Assembly (NCBI GenBank): GCA_018813725.1
Contig: JAHJBD010000120.1
Location: 1 to 5,668 of the forward strand
Source: Nanobdellota archaeon
Lineage (GTDB): Archaea > Nanobdellota > Nanobdellia > Woesearchaeales > JAHJBD01
Direction: 5' to 3'
DNA length: 5,668 nucleotides
In this document: positions 1 through 5,380 of the stretch, one piece after another
How the letters are laid out: the number at the start of each line of letters is the position of its first letter
Numbering within the stretch: the first letter of the stretch is position 1
Program-made: the position numbers and the translations under genes
The notes under the pieces: generated by a model
Told to the model about the DNA's origin: nothing
Databases searched by the model: none
What the model saw: the letters and a program-made list of their open reading frames with translations, nothing else

Positions 1-1186
1 GAAATGGGCTGTCAAATTCTTTTTCAACAGCCTTATCAAATCCAAGTATATCCTTATACATGAATGTAGGTGTCAAAGTTCCTGACATGAATATTACAGA
101 ATGCGCTCTGTCAGCAACCTCTTTTGTCAAAAGTGAAGGGTCAAGGCACCTGTATGATAGTTCAACATTATCTCCTTTGCGTGATATGATCCTTGCAAAA
201 CCTTCATCCTCGCCAGTCCACTGGTCAAGAAAATTTCCAACACTAGAGACAAAGCTTCTTTTCTGCTTGCCTTTTATCTCTTCTCCTGCAAAAGTAAGGT
301 TATTTATCGTGCTGTCATAATCACTGTAAGAATTAACTTTCTTTACAAACTCATACATCTTGATATTTGCTTCATCTGGTACAGATAGCTCTTCAATGGA
401 ATTTTTAACGCCCATAAGCTGTTCAGACACTTCATTATAACCAAACTTATCAGCTTCTTTGATCGCAGCTTTAAGTATGAATGAATTTACCTTTACAGTC
501 AAAAGCTCTCTTACTCTTTTTGGAACATTATGGGCTTCATCAACGATGATTATGCACTTCTCAAGCTCTATGCCTGCCTTTAAAAGAAACCCATCCCTTA
601 TCTTTGGATTAAAAATATAGTTATAATCAGCTATTATCACATCTGCTTTCTTGGCCAGCAACGCAGCCATCTCATACGGGCACAGCTCTTCGCATTTATC
701 TACAAAATCTTCAACATGTAAAGGTGATAGAAGCTTTAGCTCAGAAAGCAGGCTGACGGCTTTTGGGGTTGGTTTTGTTGAATCTTTGGTATTATTGAAG
801 AATTCGCAATTATTATCCTCTCTAAGTTTTTTGCAGTAATCTGCAAACTCACCTGATGTTAGTATCTCAACCGGTTTTTTGCACATCCATTTCTTTCCGA
901 TGATGTCAACAGTCCTTATACTGATACCATGCTTCTTCTTGATCTGCTTTAGAGTATCTATGGCAATCTTATGCTGAGTATGCCTTGAGGTAAGGAAAAA
1001 TACAGTGAGCTTGTTCTCTTTGGCAAACTCTATAGCTGCTGGGAGTGTTGCAGCAGTCTTACCAAGTCCAGTAGGCGCATGCACTATCAGATGTTTTTTC
1101 TGTTTGAACGCATCTACAACTTCTTTGATCATCTCATCCTGGATTTCACGGATGTCATCATGCGGAAAATAAGAATTATAACTCAT
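1..1186 (-). CDS. XPD/Rad3-family Fe-S DNA helicase, N-terminal part (C-terminus beyond window)
   Basis: Superfamily 2 ATP-dependent 5'-3' DNA helicase of the XPD/Rad3/DinG group, with a role in DNA repair or unwinding. About 395 residues are visible. Reading from the ATG at 1186-1184: Walker A APTGLGKT at ~37-44; an iron-sulfur domain with Cys102, Cys118, Cys127 and Cys169 (the last in CPYE), matching the four-cysteine ligand set of XPD; the DEAH box in VDEAHN at ~215-220; and MSGTLTP at ~367-373, which closes helicase domain 1. Archaeal XPD has roughly 550-650 residues, so most of helicase domain 2 lies off the left edge. No frameshift is seen. An in-frame ATG exists at 1240, but it lies upstream of a good TATA box (1209-1216) and would add a run of five isoleucines. 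The 1186 start fits a leaderless mRNA and the typical family N-terminus (YFPHDDIREIQ). It is divergent from the winged-helix gene. XPD is favoured over DinG because of the archaeal context. Confidence 0.93.
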   Translation of the reverse strand, partial: MSYNSYFPHDDIREIQDEMIKEVVDAFKQKKHLIVHAPTGLGKTAATLPAAIEFAKENKLTVFFLTSRHTQHKIAIDTLKQIKKKHGISIRTVDIIGKKWMCKKPVEILTSGEFADYCKKLREDNNCEFFNNTKDSTKPTPKAVSLLSELKLLSPLHVEDFVDKCEELCPYEMAALLAKKADVIIADYNYIFNPKIRDGFLLKAGIELEKCIIIVDEAHNVPKRVRELLTVKVNSFILKAAIKEADKFGYNEVSEQLMGVKNSIEELSVPDEANIKMYEFVKKVNSYSDYDSTINNLTFAGEEIKGKQKRSFVSSVGNFLDQWTGEDEGFARIISRKGDNVELSYRCLDPSLLTKEVADRAHSVIFMSGTLTPTFMYKDILGFDKAVEKEFDSPF

Positions 1187-1197
1187 CTTCTCATCTA

Positions 1198-1209
1198 ATG
1201 TAGGTACAT
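1198..1209. promoter_or_regulatory. Possible operator: ATGTA-GG-TACAT inverted repeat
   Basis: A perfect 5-bp inverted repeat with a 2-bp spacer lies between the helicase TATA box and its predicted transcription start. Archaeal repressors that block polymerase recruitment often bind there. The neighbouring divergent gene encodes a winged-helix protein that could be the binder, but this is inference. Short palindromes are common by chance in AT-rich DNA. Confidence 0.25.
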
Positions 1210-1216
1210 TTATAAG
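1209..1216 (-). promoter_or_regulatory. TATA box for the XPD-type helicase
   Basis: The minus strand reads CTTATAAA here, close to the archaeal TATA consensus, preceded by A-rich sequence that could serve as the TFB recognition element. Its centre is about 26.5 nt from the ATG at 1186, the normal TATA-to-start-site distance, so the transcript would begin at or very near the start codon (leaderless). No Shine-Dalgarno is seen before that ATG. Confidence 0.65.
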
Positions 1217-1220
1217 CTTT

Positions 1221-1235
1221 ATTATTATTATTATT
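1221..1235. repeat. (ATT)5 trinucleotide run
   Basis: Five perfect ATT units lie in the divergent intergenic region, immediately upstream of the helicase TATA box on the minus strand. It is probably a low-complexity AT-rich promoter flank. If the helicase gene started at 1240 instead, the run would encode five isoleucines, which argues against that start. Confidence 0.6.
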
Positions 1236-1284
1236 TTCATTCTAGCCTATTCTCTCGTCGACAAAATTCAAGAAAAACAAAACC

Positions 1285-1292
1285 TTTATATA
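1285..1292 (+). promoter_or_regulatory. TATA box for the winged-helix gene
   Basis: TTTATATA is preceded by the purine-rich AAAACAAAACC, a plausible TFB recognition element. A start site about 26 nt downstream of its centre would fall near 1314-1315, downstream of the ATG at 1300. The coding start is therefore more likely 1348, with a leader of about 33 nt carrying a Shine-Dalgarno. A second AT-rich box (CTATATTTT, 1314-1322) could instead start transcription near 1344. Confidence 0.55.
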
Positions 1293-1332
1293 GAACATAA
1301 TGATTACTCAAAACTATATTTTAGAAGACAAT

Positions 1333-1338
1333 AGGGGG
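1333..1338 (+). promoter_or_regulatory. Ribosome binding site of the winged-helix gene
   Basis: AGGGGG lies 9 nt before the ATG at 1348. It is the purine-rich motif expected to pair with the 3' end of 16S rRNA. It decides between the two in-frame starts, because the ATG at 1300 has no comparable motif and lies upstream of the predicted transcription start. Confidence 0.55.
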
Positions 1339-1347
1339 TTTATCAAT

Positions 1348-1617
1348 ATGGATAATAAAGAGATATTCAATGTTTTTTTCCGTGAAAAGCCAGCGATGAT
1401 GCTAGTGAACCTTAAGAACGCAAAGGCAAACACTTACGCTTCAAGCCTGGCAAAGCAGATAGACTGCACATATTCTCATGTTGTAAAGATTCTTCAGGAG
1501 ATGGAGAAAGAAGGCTTGATCAATTTTGATAAGCAGGGAAGATTAAAGCTTCTTACACTGACCAAGAAAGGCCAGGATATAGCTGATCATATCGATAACA
1601 TAAGGCTTATGCTTTAA
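1348..1617 (+). CDS. Small winged-helix DNA-binding protein (MarR-like fold)
   Basis: Probable transcriptional regulator of 89 residues. A helix-turn-helix is visible at about 29-58: the segment containing ASSLAKQIDCTYSHVVKIL, then EMEKEGLI as the end of the recognition region. It is followed by a wing (NFDKQGRLKLL) and the LTKKG signature at ~71-75 typical of MarR/ArsR-type winged helices. The protein is essentially one DNA-binding domain with a short N-terminal helix and no ligand domain, so it probably acts as a dimer or as a simple DNA-binding factor. An in-frame ATG at 1300 would add 16 residues. It is rejected because the TATA box at 1285-1292 and the Shine-Dalgarno at 1333-1338 both point to 1348. 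The gene is the only one on the plus strand, divergent from the XPD helicase and convergent with the DHH nuclease. Its target is unknown; autoregulation or control of the helicase is possible. Confidence 0.85.
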   Translation: MDNKEIFNVFFREKPAMMLVNLKNAKANTYASSLAKQIDCTYSHVVKILQEMEKEGLINFDKQGRLKLLTLTKKGQDIADHIDNIRLML

Positions 1618-1618
1618 T

Positions 1619-1660
1619 TGCCTTATTCTTTTAGACTTATTTTACATTTTCTTCCAAAGA
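1619..1660 (+). terminator. Possible U-rich terminator after the winged-helix gene
   Basis: The plus strand downstream of the stop codon is T-rich with several short T runs (CTTTT, ATTTTAC, ATTTTC). This resembles archaeal U-tract termination, which needs no hairpin. It overlaps the 3' end of the convergent DHH nuclease gene. Only base composition supports it. Confidence 0.3.
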
Positions 1661-3049
1661 AATTTTTCTCAAGATTTCGTTGGCGATCTTTATGAATTCT
1701 TGTTCTTTTTCAACAGGTATCATAGCGCCAGCAGCATGCATATGTCCGCCAGCTTCACACCCTTCAATCCTGTCTGTGATGCTCTTTATTGTAGCCCTTA
1801 GGTCGACTTCTTGGTTTAGTCCTGCAACTCTTAGTGATGCTTTTATCGTACCATCCAGTAGGTCAGCCATCGACAGGATATAAGTACCATCCTTGATATC
1901 ATTTGACCTTGATATGATTGAACCTAATGTTCCGGCGATAGTAGGTAATATCTTATCCCTGGCATTTATGATTATATAGCCATCCTTCTTTATCACATCC
2001 TTAGAGTTCTGGTTTTTTTCATACCACTTTATCGCATTGACAATCTCTTTCTTATATTCAAGGAGGCTTTGTATAGCCCTCTTCTTGGTCTTGGTATCAC
2101 CTAAGCATGCACCTATGCCGAGCGAAGCCTTGTTCATCCTTCCGCATGCATTAAGCAGAGTTGAGAATTCCTTGACATCACGAGTTGGTGATTCTTTTTC
2201 TTCGTTAGGAAGGATGTAGACATTACCTAATATCTCTTCAGGGTTTTTCTCGCCCAATCGTTTCATGATAATACCTGTGCAAAGTTTTTGCATCTCTTCC
2301 TGGTCAAGGTGCACGATCTTTTTCCATTCTGTGCCTCGTTTTGGATTGATCCCTATCTGCTGCAGAAACTGGATAGCTCCTGATTCAGATCCAGTGACAC
2401 CAGGTATGTAGGGTGTTGTGCAGTACTCAAGCACCTTATGCACTGGCCTTGTCTGCGCACCAAAGATCCTTAACCCTTGTATTACTTTCATATTGCCATG
2501 CTTGACAGCATCTTTTAGTATCTCATCATTAAGTTTGGAAAAGCCATTGTCCTCTTGCACATCACCGATAGCGCCTATCACTGCGATATGCGCAAATTTC
2601 TCCATATCTTGATTAACAGCTTTTGTAAAGAAATAAACAACACCTGCTCCTGATATCTCCCTGCTGCCATCAATGCCAAACATGTGTGGGTTGACATGTA
2701 TGATATTTTGAGATTCAACAGCCTCAGGTTCGTGGTGGTCAAATATCAATATCTTCTTGTCACCTAGCTTTTCCTTAAGATAGCTTAACTGGCCGCTGCC
2801 AAGATCAGTGAATATGAAATATTTGTATGGCTCCAAAGCCAGAGTATCTATAACCTCTTTCTTTAGCTGCGTGACAATAGATATGGAATATTTCATGTTC
2901 TCCTTGTTAAGGAGTTTTATCATAAGCGAGCTTGCTGCAATGCCGTCGGCATCAAGGTGGCTTATCAGTCTGACAACTTCATTCTTGTCAAGCTGACTGA
3001 ACTTTTCAGCAGCATCTCTTACATGTTTTTTAAATCCGTCAAAATCCAT
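1637..3049 (-). CDS. DHH/DHHA1 family single-strand exonuclease, archaeal RecJ/GAN-like
   Basis: Predicted Mn2+/Mg2+-dependent phosphoesterase of the DHH superfamily. In archaea, RecJ-like proteins of this size and layout act as single-strand 5'-3' exonucleases, and some (GAN) bind GINS in the replisome. The 470-residue protein has the catalytic motifs in order: HLDADG at 31-36, TDLG at 81-84, FDHHEP at 103-108 (the DHH signature) and GAIGD at 159-163. The C-terminal DHHA1 substrate-binding domain ends in GGHMHAAGA at ~434-442, with GRMNKASLG at ~303-311 between the domains. All metal ligands appear intact and the length is normal for the archaeal family, so it should be active. A TATA-like AATATAAAC at 3081-3089 suggests its own promoter with a leader of about 10 nt. 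Whether it is the GINS-associated form or a repair or RNA-degrading paralogue cannot be decided from the sequence; no GINS gene is in the window. Confidence 0.93.
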   Translation of the reverse strand: MDFDGFKKHVRDAAEKFSQLDKNEVVRLISHLDADGIAASSLMIKLLNKENMKYSISIVTQLKKEVIDTLALEPYKYFIFTDLGSGQLSYLKEKLGDKKILIFDHHEPEAVESQNIIHVNPHMFGIDGSREISGAGVVYFFTKAVNQDMEKFAHIAVIGAIGDVQEDNGFSKLNDEILKDAVKHGNMKVIQGLRIFGAQTRPVHKVLEYCTTPYIPGVTGSESGAIQFLQQIGINPKRGTEWKKIVHLDQEEMQKLCTGIIMKRLGEKNPEEILGNVYILPNEEKESPTRDVKEFSTLLNACGRMNKASLGIGACLGDTKTKKRAIQSLLEYKKEIVNAIKWYEKNQNSKDVIKKDGYIIINARDKILPTIAGTLGSIISRSNDIKDGTYILSMADLLDGTIKASLRVAGLNQEVDLRATIKSITDRIEGCEAGGHMHAAGAMIPVEKEQEFIKIANEILRKISLEENVK

Positions 3050-3080
3050 TTTAGAATTACTTTTTAATCACACAAAACAA

Positions 3081-3089
3081 GTTTATATT
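3081..3089 (-). promoter_or_regulatory. TATA box for the DHH nuclease gene
   Basis: The minus strand reads AATATAAAC, centred about 36 nt before the ATG at 3049. This predicts a transcript with a leader of about 10 nt and no evident Shine-Dalgarno. It lies in the 62-nt gap after uppS, so the nuclease gene may be transcribed both from here and by read-through from uppS. Confidence 0.45.
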
Positions 3090-3111
3090 CTTTATGGTTG
3101 TGAAAGATATA

Positions 3112-3777
3112 CTATTCACCAAATCTTCTGTCTCTTGTCTTGAACCATGATATGGCAGATATAAGATCTTCCTTGGAAAAGTCAGGCCATAATGTATCAG
3201 TAAAATAAAGCTCAGCATAAGATGCCTGCCATAATAAGAAATTCGAAAGCCGTTTCTCACCGCCAGGCCTTATCATCAGGTCAACATCATCTGCCATGAA
3301 TAGGTTCTTTTTGATCGAATCTTCACTCACATCAACCCCTTTCTCAATAACCTTTTTCACAGCTTCAACAATCTCAAGCTTGCCCCCATATGCCATGGCA
3401 AGATTAAGGATATATTTATCATAGTGATCGGTCTCATCCATCAGTTCCTTCATCCTTTCCTGCATATCATTTGGAAACATATCGAGTTTGCCCACAAACC
3501 TTATGCTGACCTCGTTCTTATGTATGACACTGTCCTTTTTCTTTAGCTCAACGATTTTTTTCCTGAACATGTCAAAAAGCGAATCAACCTCATGTTTTTC
3601 TCTATTGAAATTCTCAGTAGAGAAACAGTAAAGGGTTATCTCTTTGATGCTGAGCTCTTTTGCCCATTCCATGAGTTTCTTGATCTTGTTAAAACCTTGC
3701 TCATGACCCTTTGATGTGGGCTTTCCATGGTTCTTGGCCCACCTTCTGTTTCCGTCTAGTATTATAGCTATATGCAT
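3112..3777 (-). CDS. uppS: Cis-prenyltransferase (polyprenyl diphosphate synthase, UppS/dolichol type)
   Basis: Condenses isopentenyl diphosphate units onto an allylic primer in cis, making the long polyprenyl diphosphate that becomes the lipid carrier for archaeal glycosylation; acts at the cytoplasmic face of the membrane. The 221-residue protein shows every family motif: DGNRRWA at 8-14 (catalytic Asp8), FSTENFNR at 52-59, a YGGK segment at ~130-133, IRPGGEKRLSNFLLWQ at ~169-184 (diphosphate-binding Arg170 and Arg176, Ser178), AELYF with the metal-binding Glu189, and WPDF at 197-200. The terminal RRFG keeps the RxG element. Two oddities: the usual RTGGE reads RPGGE, and only seven residues precede the catalytic Asp (about 25 in E. 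coli). The start is firm, since an in-frame TAA lies 7 codons upstream with no other start codon between. The TATA box at 3801-3806 fits a leaderless transcript. Confidence 0.95.
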   Translation of the reverse strand: MHIAIILDGNRRWAKNHGKPTSKGHEQGFNKIKKLMEWAKELSIKEITLYCFSTENFNREKHEVDSLFDMFRKKIVELKKKDSVIHKNEVSIRFVGKLDMFPNDMQERMKELMDETDHYDKYILNLAMAYGGKLEIVEAVKKVIEKGVDVSEDSIKKNLFMADDVDLMIRPGGEKRLSNFLLWQASYAELYFTDTLWPDFSKEDLISAISWFKTRDRRFGE

Positions 3778-3800
3778 GAGCCAAGAAAAACCGTATAATG

Positions 3801-3806
3801 TTTAAA
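3801..3806 (-). promoter_or_regulatory. TATA box for uppS
   Basis: TTTAAA within CATTTAAACAT is centred 26.5 nt before the ATG at 3777, with AAAGCA just upstream as a possible TFB element. This predicts a leaderless mRNA. No Shine-Dalgarno precedes the start codon. A TTTTT run at 3786-3790 on the transcribed strand, between this box and the start, could also help end transcripts from the upstream hypothetical gene. Confidence 0.55.
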
Positions 3807-3837
3807 TGCTTTGCGTAATAATAGTCGGTATCTTGTT

Positions 3838-4362
3838 CTAGTAATTCATGTCGTTAGTTATCTTTTCAAAAAGCTTGATGAAGAGTTCTTTAGGGACATC
3901 AAGTCCTGCATCGACAAATGTTTTGGCAAGCTCAAAACCTACTTCTTCACCGTCTCTGATCTTAAAATTGATAAGTTTTGATAGGGTATAATTGCACAGA
4001 TAACCTTCATTCATCTTTATGGCAACATCTTTTGTCTTATAATTGATCTTTAGGTTATCTCGATTGAAGAATACAGAATCTACATTGTGCCTTGAAAATT
4101 CCCATTCAATAAGATCCCTTATTATACCGCGCATCTCCCTGTTCTTGATGTATTCATTGATATCATCGATCTGATGAAATGAAAAGAAGTCAGCATCATC
4201 AGCAATATTATAAGCATAAACTCGGCCAAGGTATGCTTTGACTTTCTGCCTTGCACCCTTTCCTTTCTTCTTATTGCCCTTCCACTTATTTTCAACAAGA
4301 TATGCATAAGGGTATATTTTTCCTTTTTTGTTCTTGATATTTTTTACTCTAAAATAAGCCAT
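3838..4362 (-). CDS. Hypothetical protein with basic N-terminal YAYLVE...RQKV...YLGRV module
   Basis: I do not recognise a named family. The predicted protein has 174 residues from the ATG at 4362. Residues 1-50 are strongly basic, with a lysine/glycine-rich stretch at ~26-42, and carry YPYAYLVE (17-24) and RQKVKAYLGRV (39-49). That pattern resembles the short N-terminal segment of some IS1634/IS4-type transposases and of small archaeal hypotheticals, but no DDE catalytic core follows, so it is not a transposase. The rest is mixed alpha/beta: an acidic ADDADFF patch (~54-60), a probable helix around 78-92, and a C-terminal helical segment VGFELAKTFVDAGLDVPKELFIKLFEKI (shown in part: FELAKTF, VPKELFIKLFEKI). 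There is no signal peptide or membrane segment. A GTG at 4380 could add six residues, but the TATA-like box at 4384-4393 fits a leaderless start at 4362. The basic N-terminus suggests nucleic-acid binding, which is inference only. Confidence 0.75.
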   Translation of the reverse strand: MAYFRVKNIKNKKGKIYPYAYLVENKWKGNKKKGKGARQKVKAYLGRVYAYNIADDADFFSFHQIDDINEYIKNREMRGIIRDLIEWEFSRHNVDSVFFNRDNLKINYKTKDVAIKMNEGYLCNYTLSKLINFKIRDGEEVGFELAKTFVDAGLDVPKELFIKLFEKITNDMNY

Positions 4363-4383
4363 ATAGTGTGAATTAGGCACCAG

Positions 4384-4393
4384 ATATTTAATA
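4384..4393 (-). promoter_or_regulatory. TATA-like box for the hypothetical gene
   Basis: The minus strand reads TATTAAATAT, preceded by AAAAGGAAAG as a possible TFB element. Its centre is about 27 nt from the ATG at 4362, supporting that start and a leaderless transcript. A second box (GTTTATATCC, 4404-4413) lies about 29 nt from the alternative GTG at 4380 and is the weaker pairing. Confidence 0.45.
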
Positions 4394-4439
4394 CTTTCCT
4401 TTTGGATATAAACTCCTATATTCCCAGAATTATGCCTTT

Positions 4440-5033
4440 TCAGAGCTTCTTTATTACCGCACCAGAAGGACTAGATTCAGCAAACACTTCAGAATGGAAC
4501 CTATACACCCTGCATTCGTCAAAATTTAGCCATGTATCAGCTTTCATACCTGCTTTCAAACATGTTTGGTCTAAGAACTGTTTTGCATTCCAGCGATATT
4601 CAACAGCTACTTGAGGTAGCAATAATCCGCTGTGGAATGTTCCTCTCACAATAAGTCCATCCCTGCCTATCTTTATCATCTTAAGATAGTCTTCAGGATT
4701 TCTTACATGCAGCAATCTTGGTGGAGTTAGAACTGACACCTCTATCCTTATCTGTGAAAATTCCTTTGCTGATAGTGCTGGAAACCTTGGGTCACCGAAT
4801 GCAGCTTCTGAAGCAGCTCTCACAATTGCGTCATGAAGTTGATATACCGGTTCCGGAAACCCGATGCAGCCTCGAAGCCTGTCTCCAAGGTATATTGTGA
4901 CAAAGCAGCCCCTTAGCTCAGAAAACTCCTTTTTAATCTTTGTAGACGGACTATAAGCACTTTTGCTAAAATATGATGCAATAGAATTTCTTGCAATATC
5001 TATTAACAATTTACCTTGTTCTAAGGTAAGCAT
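4440..5033 (-). CDS. AMMECR1 domain protein (PH0010 family)
   Basis: Stand-alone AMMECR1 protein of 197 residues, the usual length for the archaeal family whose structural example is Pyrococcus horikoshii PH0010. Its biochemical function is not established. The invariant LRGCIG signature is at 53-58, with Cys56 the likely key residue, followed by FGDPRFPAL (~79-87), EVSVLTPP (~98-105), the IGRDGLIV segment (~122-129), GLLLPQVAVE (~136-145) and CLKAG (~158-162). All of these are conserved in the family. The ATG at 5033 is preceded by a strong Shine-Dalgarno (GAGGTG) and lies 27 nt after the rpoL stop codon, so it is probably translated from an rpoL-AMMECR1 mRNA. The MEMO and radical SAM partners encoded beside AMMECR1 in some genomes are absent from this window. 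Conservation beside an RNA polymerase gene hints at a core cellular role, but that is inference. Confidence 0.94.
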   Translation of the reverse strand: MLTLEQGKLLIDIARNSIASYFSKSAYSPSTKIKKEFSELRGCFVTIYLGDRLRGCIGFPEPVYQLHDAIVRAASEAAFGDPRFPALSAKEFSQIRIEVSVLTPPRLLHVRNPEDYLKMIKIGRDGLIVRGTFHSGLLLPQVAVEYRWNAKQFLDQTCLKAGMKADTWLNFDECRVYRFHSEVFAESSPSGAVIKKL

Positions 5034-5037
5034 TTCA

Positions 5038-5043
5038 CACCTC
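5038..5043 (-). promoter_or_regulatory. Shine-Dalgarno of the AMMECR1 gene
   Basis: The minus strand reads GAGGTG four bases before the ATG at 5033, a strong match to the anti-Shine-Dalgarno. No TATA box is evident at the right distance, consistent with an internal cistron translated from an rpoL transcript. Confidence 0.7.
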
Positions 5044-5060
5044 TTTTTTTATTGAAAAAC

Positions 5061-5336
5061 TTATTTTACTTCTTTTTTGAAGGCTTCTAAAAACTTATCA
5101 CTTGTTTTCTTGATCCTTTCAGCAGCAGAAACCAGCACTTTCTTGATATCTTCCCCGTCTGTCTCGACGATAAATCTTGGGTCAGATGTAAGTGGGTGCT
5201 TGATTGAATAGGTAGCTACCTTCACATGGCTGTCTTCCTGAAGCTCTTTTTTCAGTATGTTGCATAGTGTATGGGTTGCTCCCTTTAGCTTGAAGATGAT
5301 CTTGTTTTTCTTTTGTTCAACTACGTCTATATCCAT
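5061..5336 (-). CDS. rpoL: DNA-directed RNA polymerase subunit L (Rpo11)
   Basis: Archaeal homologue of eukaryotic Rpb11 and of the bacterial alpha N-terminal domain. It pairs with subunit D (Rpo3) to form the platform on which RNA polymerase assembles. The 91-residue length is typical. Diagnostic sequence: GATHTLCNILKKEL at ~19-32 (the family HTLxNxL motif), AxYxxxHPL as ATYSIKHPL at ~41-49, and PRFIVETDG at ~52-60, followed by a C-terminal amphipathic helix of ~25 residues used for dimerisation. The ATG at 5336 has a GGGTGA Shine-Dalgarno at 5341-5346. The next cistron, AMMECR1, starts 27 nt after the stop. The upstream neighbour is a METTL5-like methyltransferase; such methyltransferases and the exosome subunit Csl4 are recurrent neighbours of rpoL in archaea as I recall, so csl4 may lie just beyond the right edge. 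Confidence 0.96.
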   Translation of the reverse strand: MDIDVVEQKKNKIIFKLKGATHTLCNILKKELQEDSHVKVATYSIKHPLTSDPRFIVETDGEDIKKVLVSAAERIKKTSDKFLEAFKKEVK

Positions 5337-5340
5337 TATT

Positions 5341-5346
5341 TCACCC
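5341..5346 (-). promoter_or_regulatory. Shine-Dalgarno of rpoL
   Basis: The minus strand reads GGGTGA four bases before the ATG at 5336, within GAGGAGCAGGGTGA. If transcription begins about 26 nt after the TATA-like box at 5369-5380, the leader is only about 13 nt but still contains this site. Confidence 0.55.
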
Positions 5347-5368
5347 TGCTCCTCGCAAATTAATCTTT

Positions 5369-5380
5369 ATTTATATATTT
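5369..5380 (-). promoter_or_regulatory. TATA box for rpoL, overlapping the methyltransferase stop codon
   Basis: The minus strand reads AAATATATAAAT, centred about 39 nt before the rpoL start. The same bases encode the last codons and the TAA stop (5371-5373) of the methyltransferase gene. This would give the rpoL-AMMECR1 unit its own promoter in addition to any read-through. Confidence 0.5.

Noticed and set aside
60..839. Plus-strand open frames of 86 and 62 codons over the helicase gene
   Set aside because: They are opposite-strand shadows of the clearly coding minus-strand helicase, and their translations show no domain features.
1187..1240. In-frame ATG at 1240 that would extend the helicase by 18 residues
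   Set aside because: It lies upstream of a well-placed TATA box (1209-1216) and would translate the ATT repeat as an isoleucine run. The 1186 start matches the normal helicase N-terminus and the leaderless spacing.
1300..1347. ATG at 1300 as start of the winged-helix gene
   Set aside because: The predicted transcription start (about 1315) is downstream of it, and the Shine-Dalgarno AGGGGG is placed for the ATG at 1348.
3057..3260. 67-codon minus-strand frame overlapping the end of uppS
   Set aside because: It is out of frame with uppS, covers its conserved C-terminus, and shows no recognisable motif or start signal.
4363..4380. GTG at 4380 as start of the hypothetical gene
   Set aside because: It adds only six residues. 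It has no Shine-Dalgarno, and the nearest matching TATA-like box is less well spaced than the one serving the ATG at 4362. It cannot be excluded.
4404..4424. Hairpin GGATATA-AACTCC-TATATTCC after AMMECR1 as a terminator
   Set aside because: The stem is short with a bulged base, almost all A/T pairs, and is not followed by a U tract in the AMMECR1 transcript. It more likely reflects overlapping AT-rich promoter elements.
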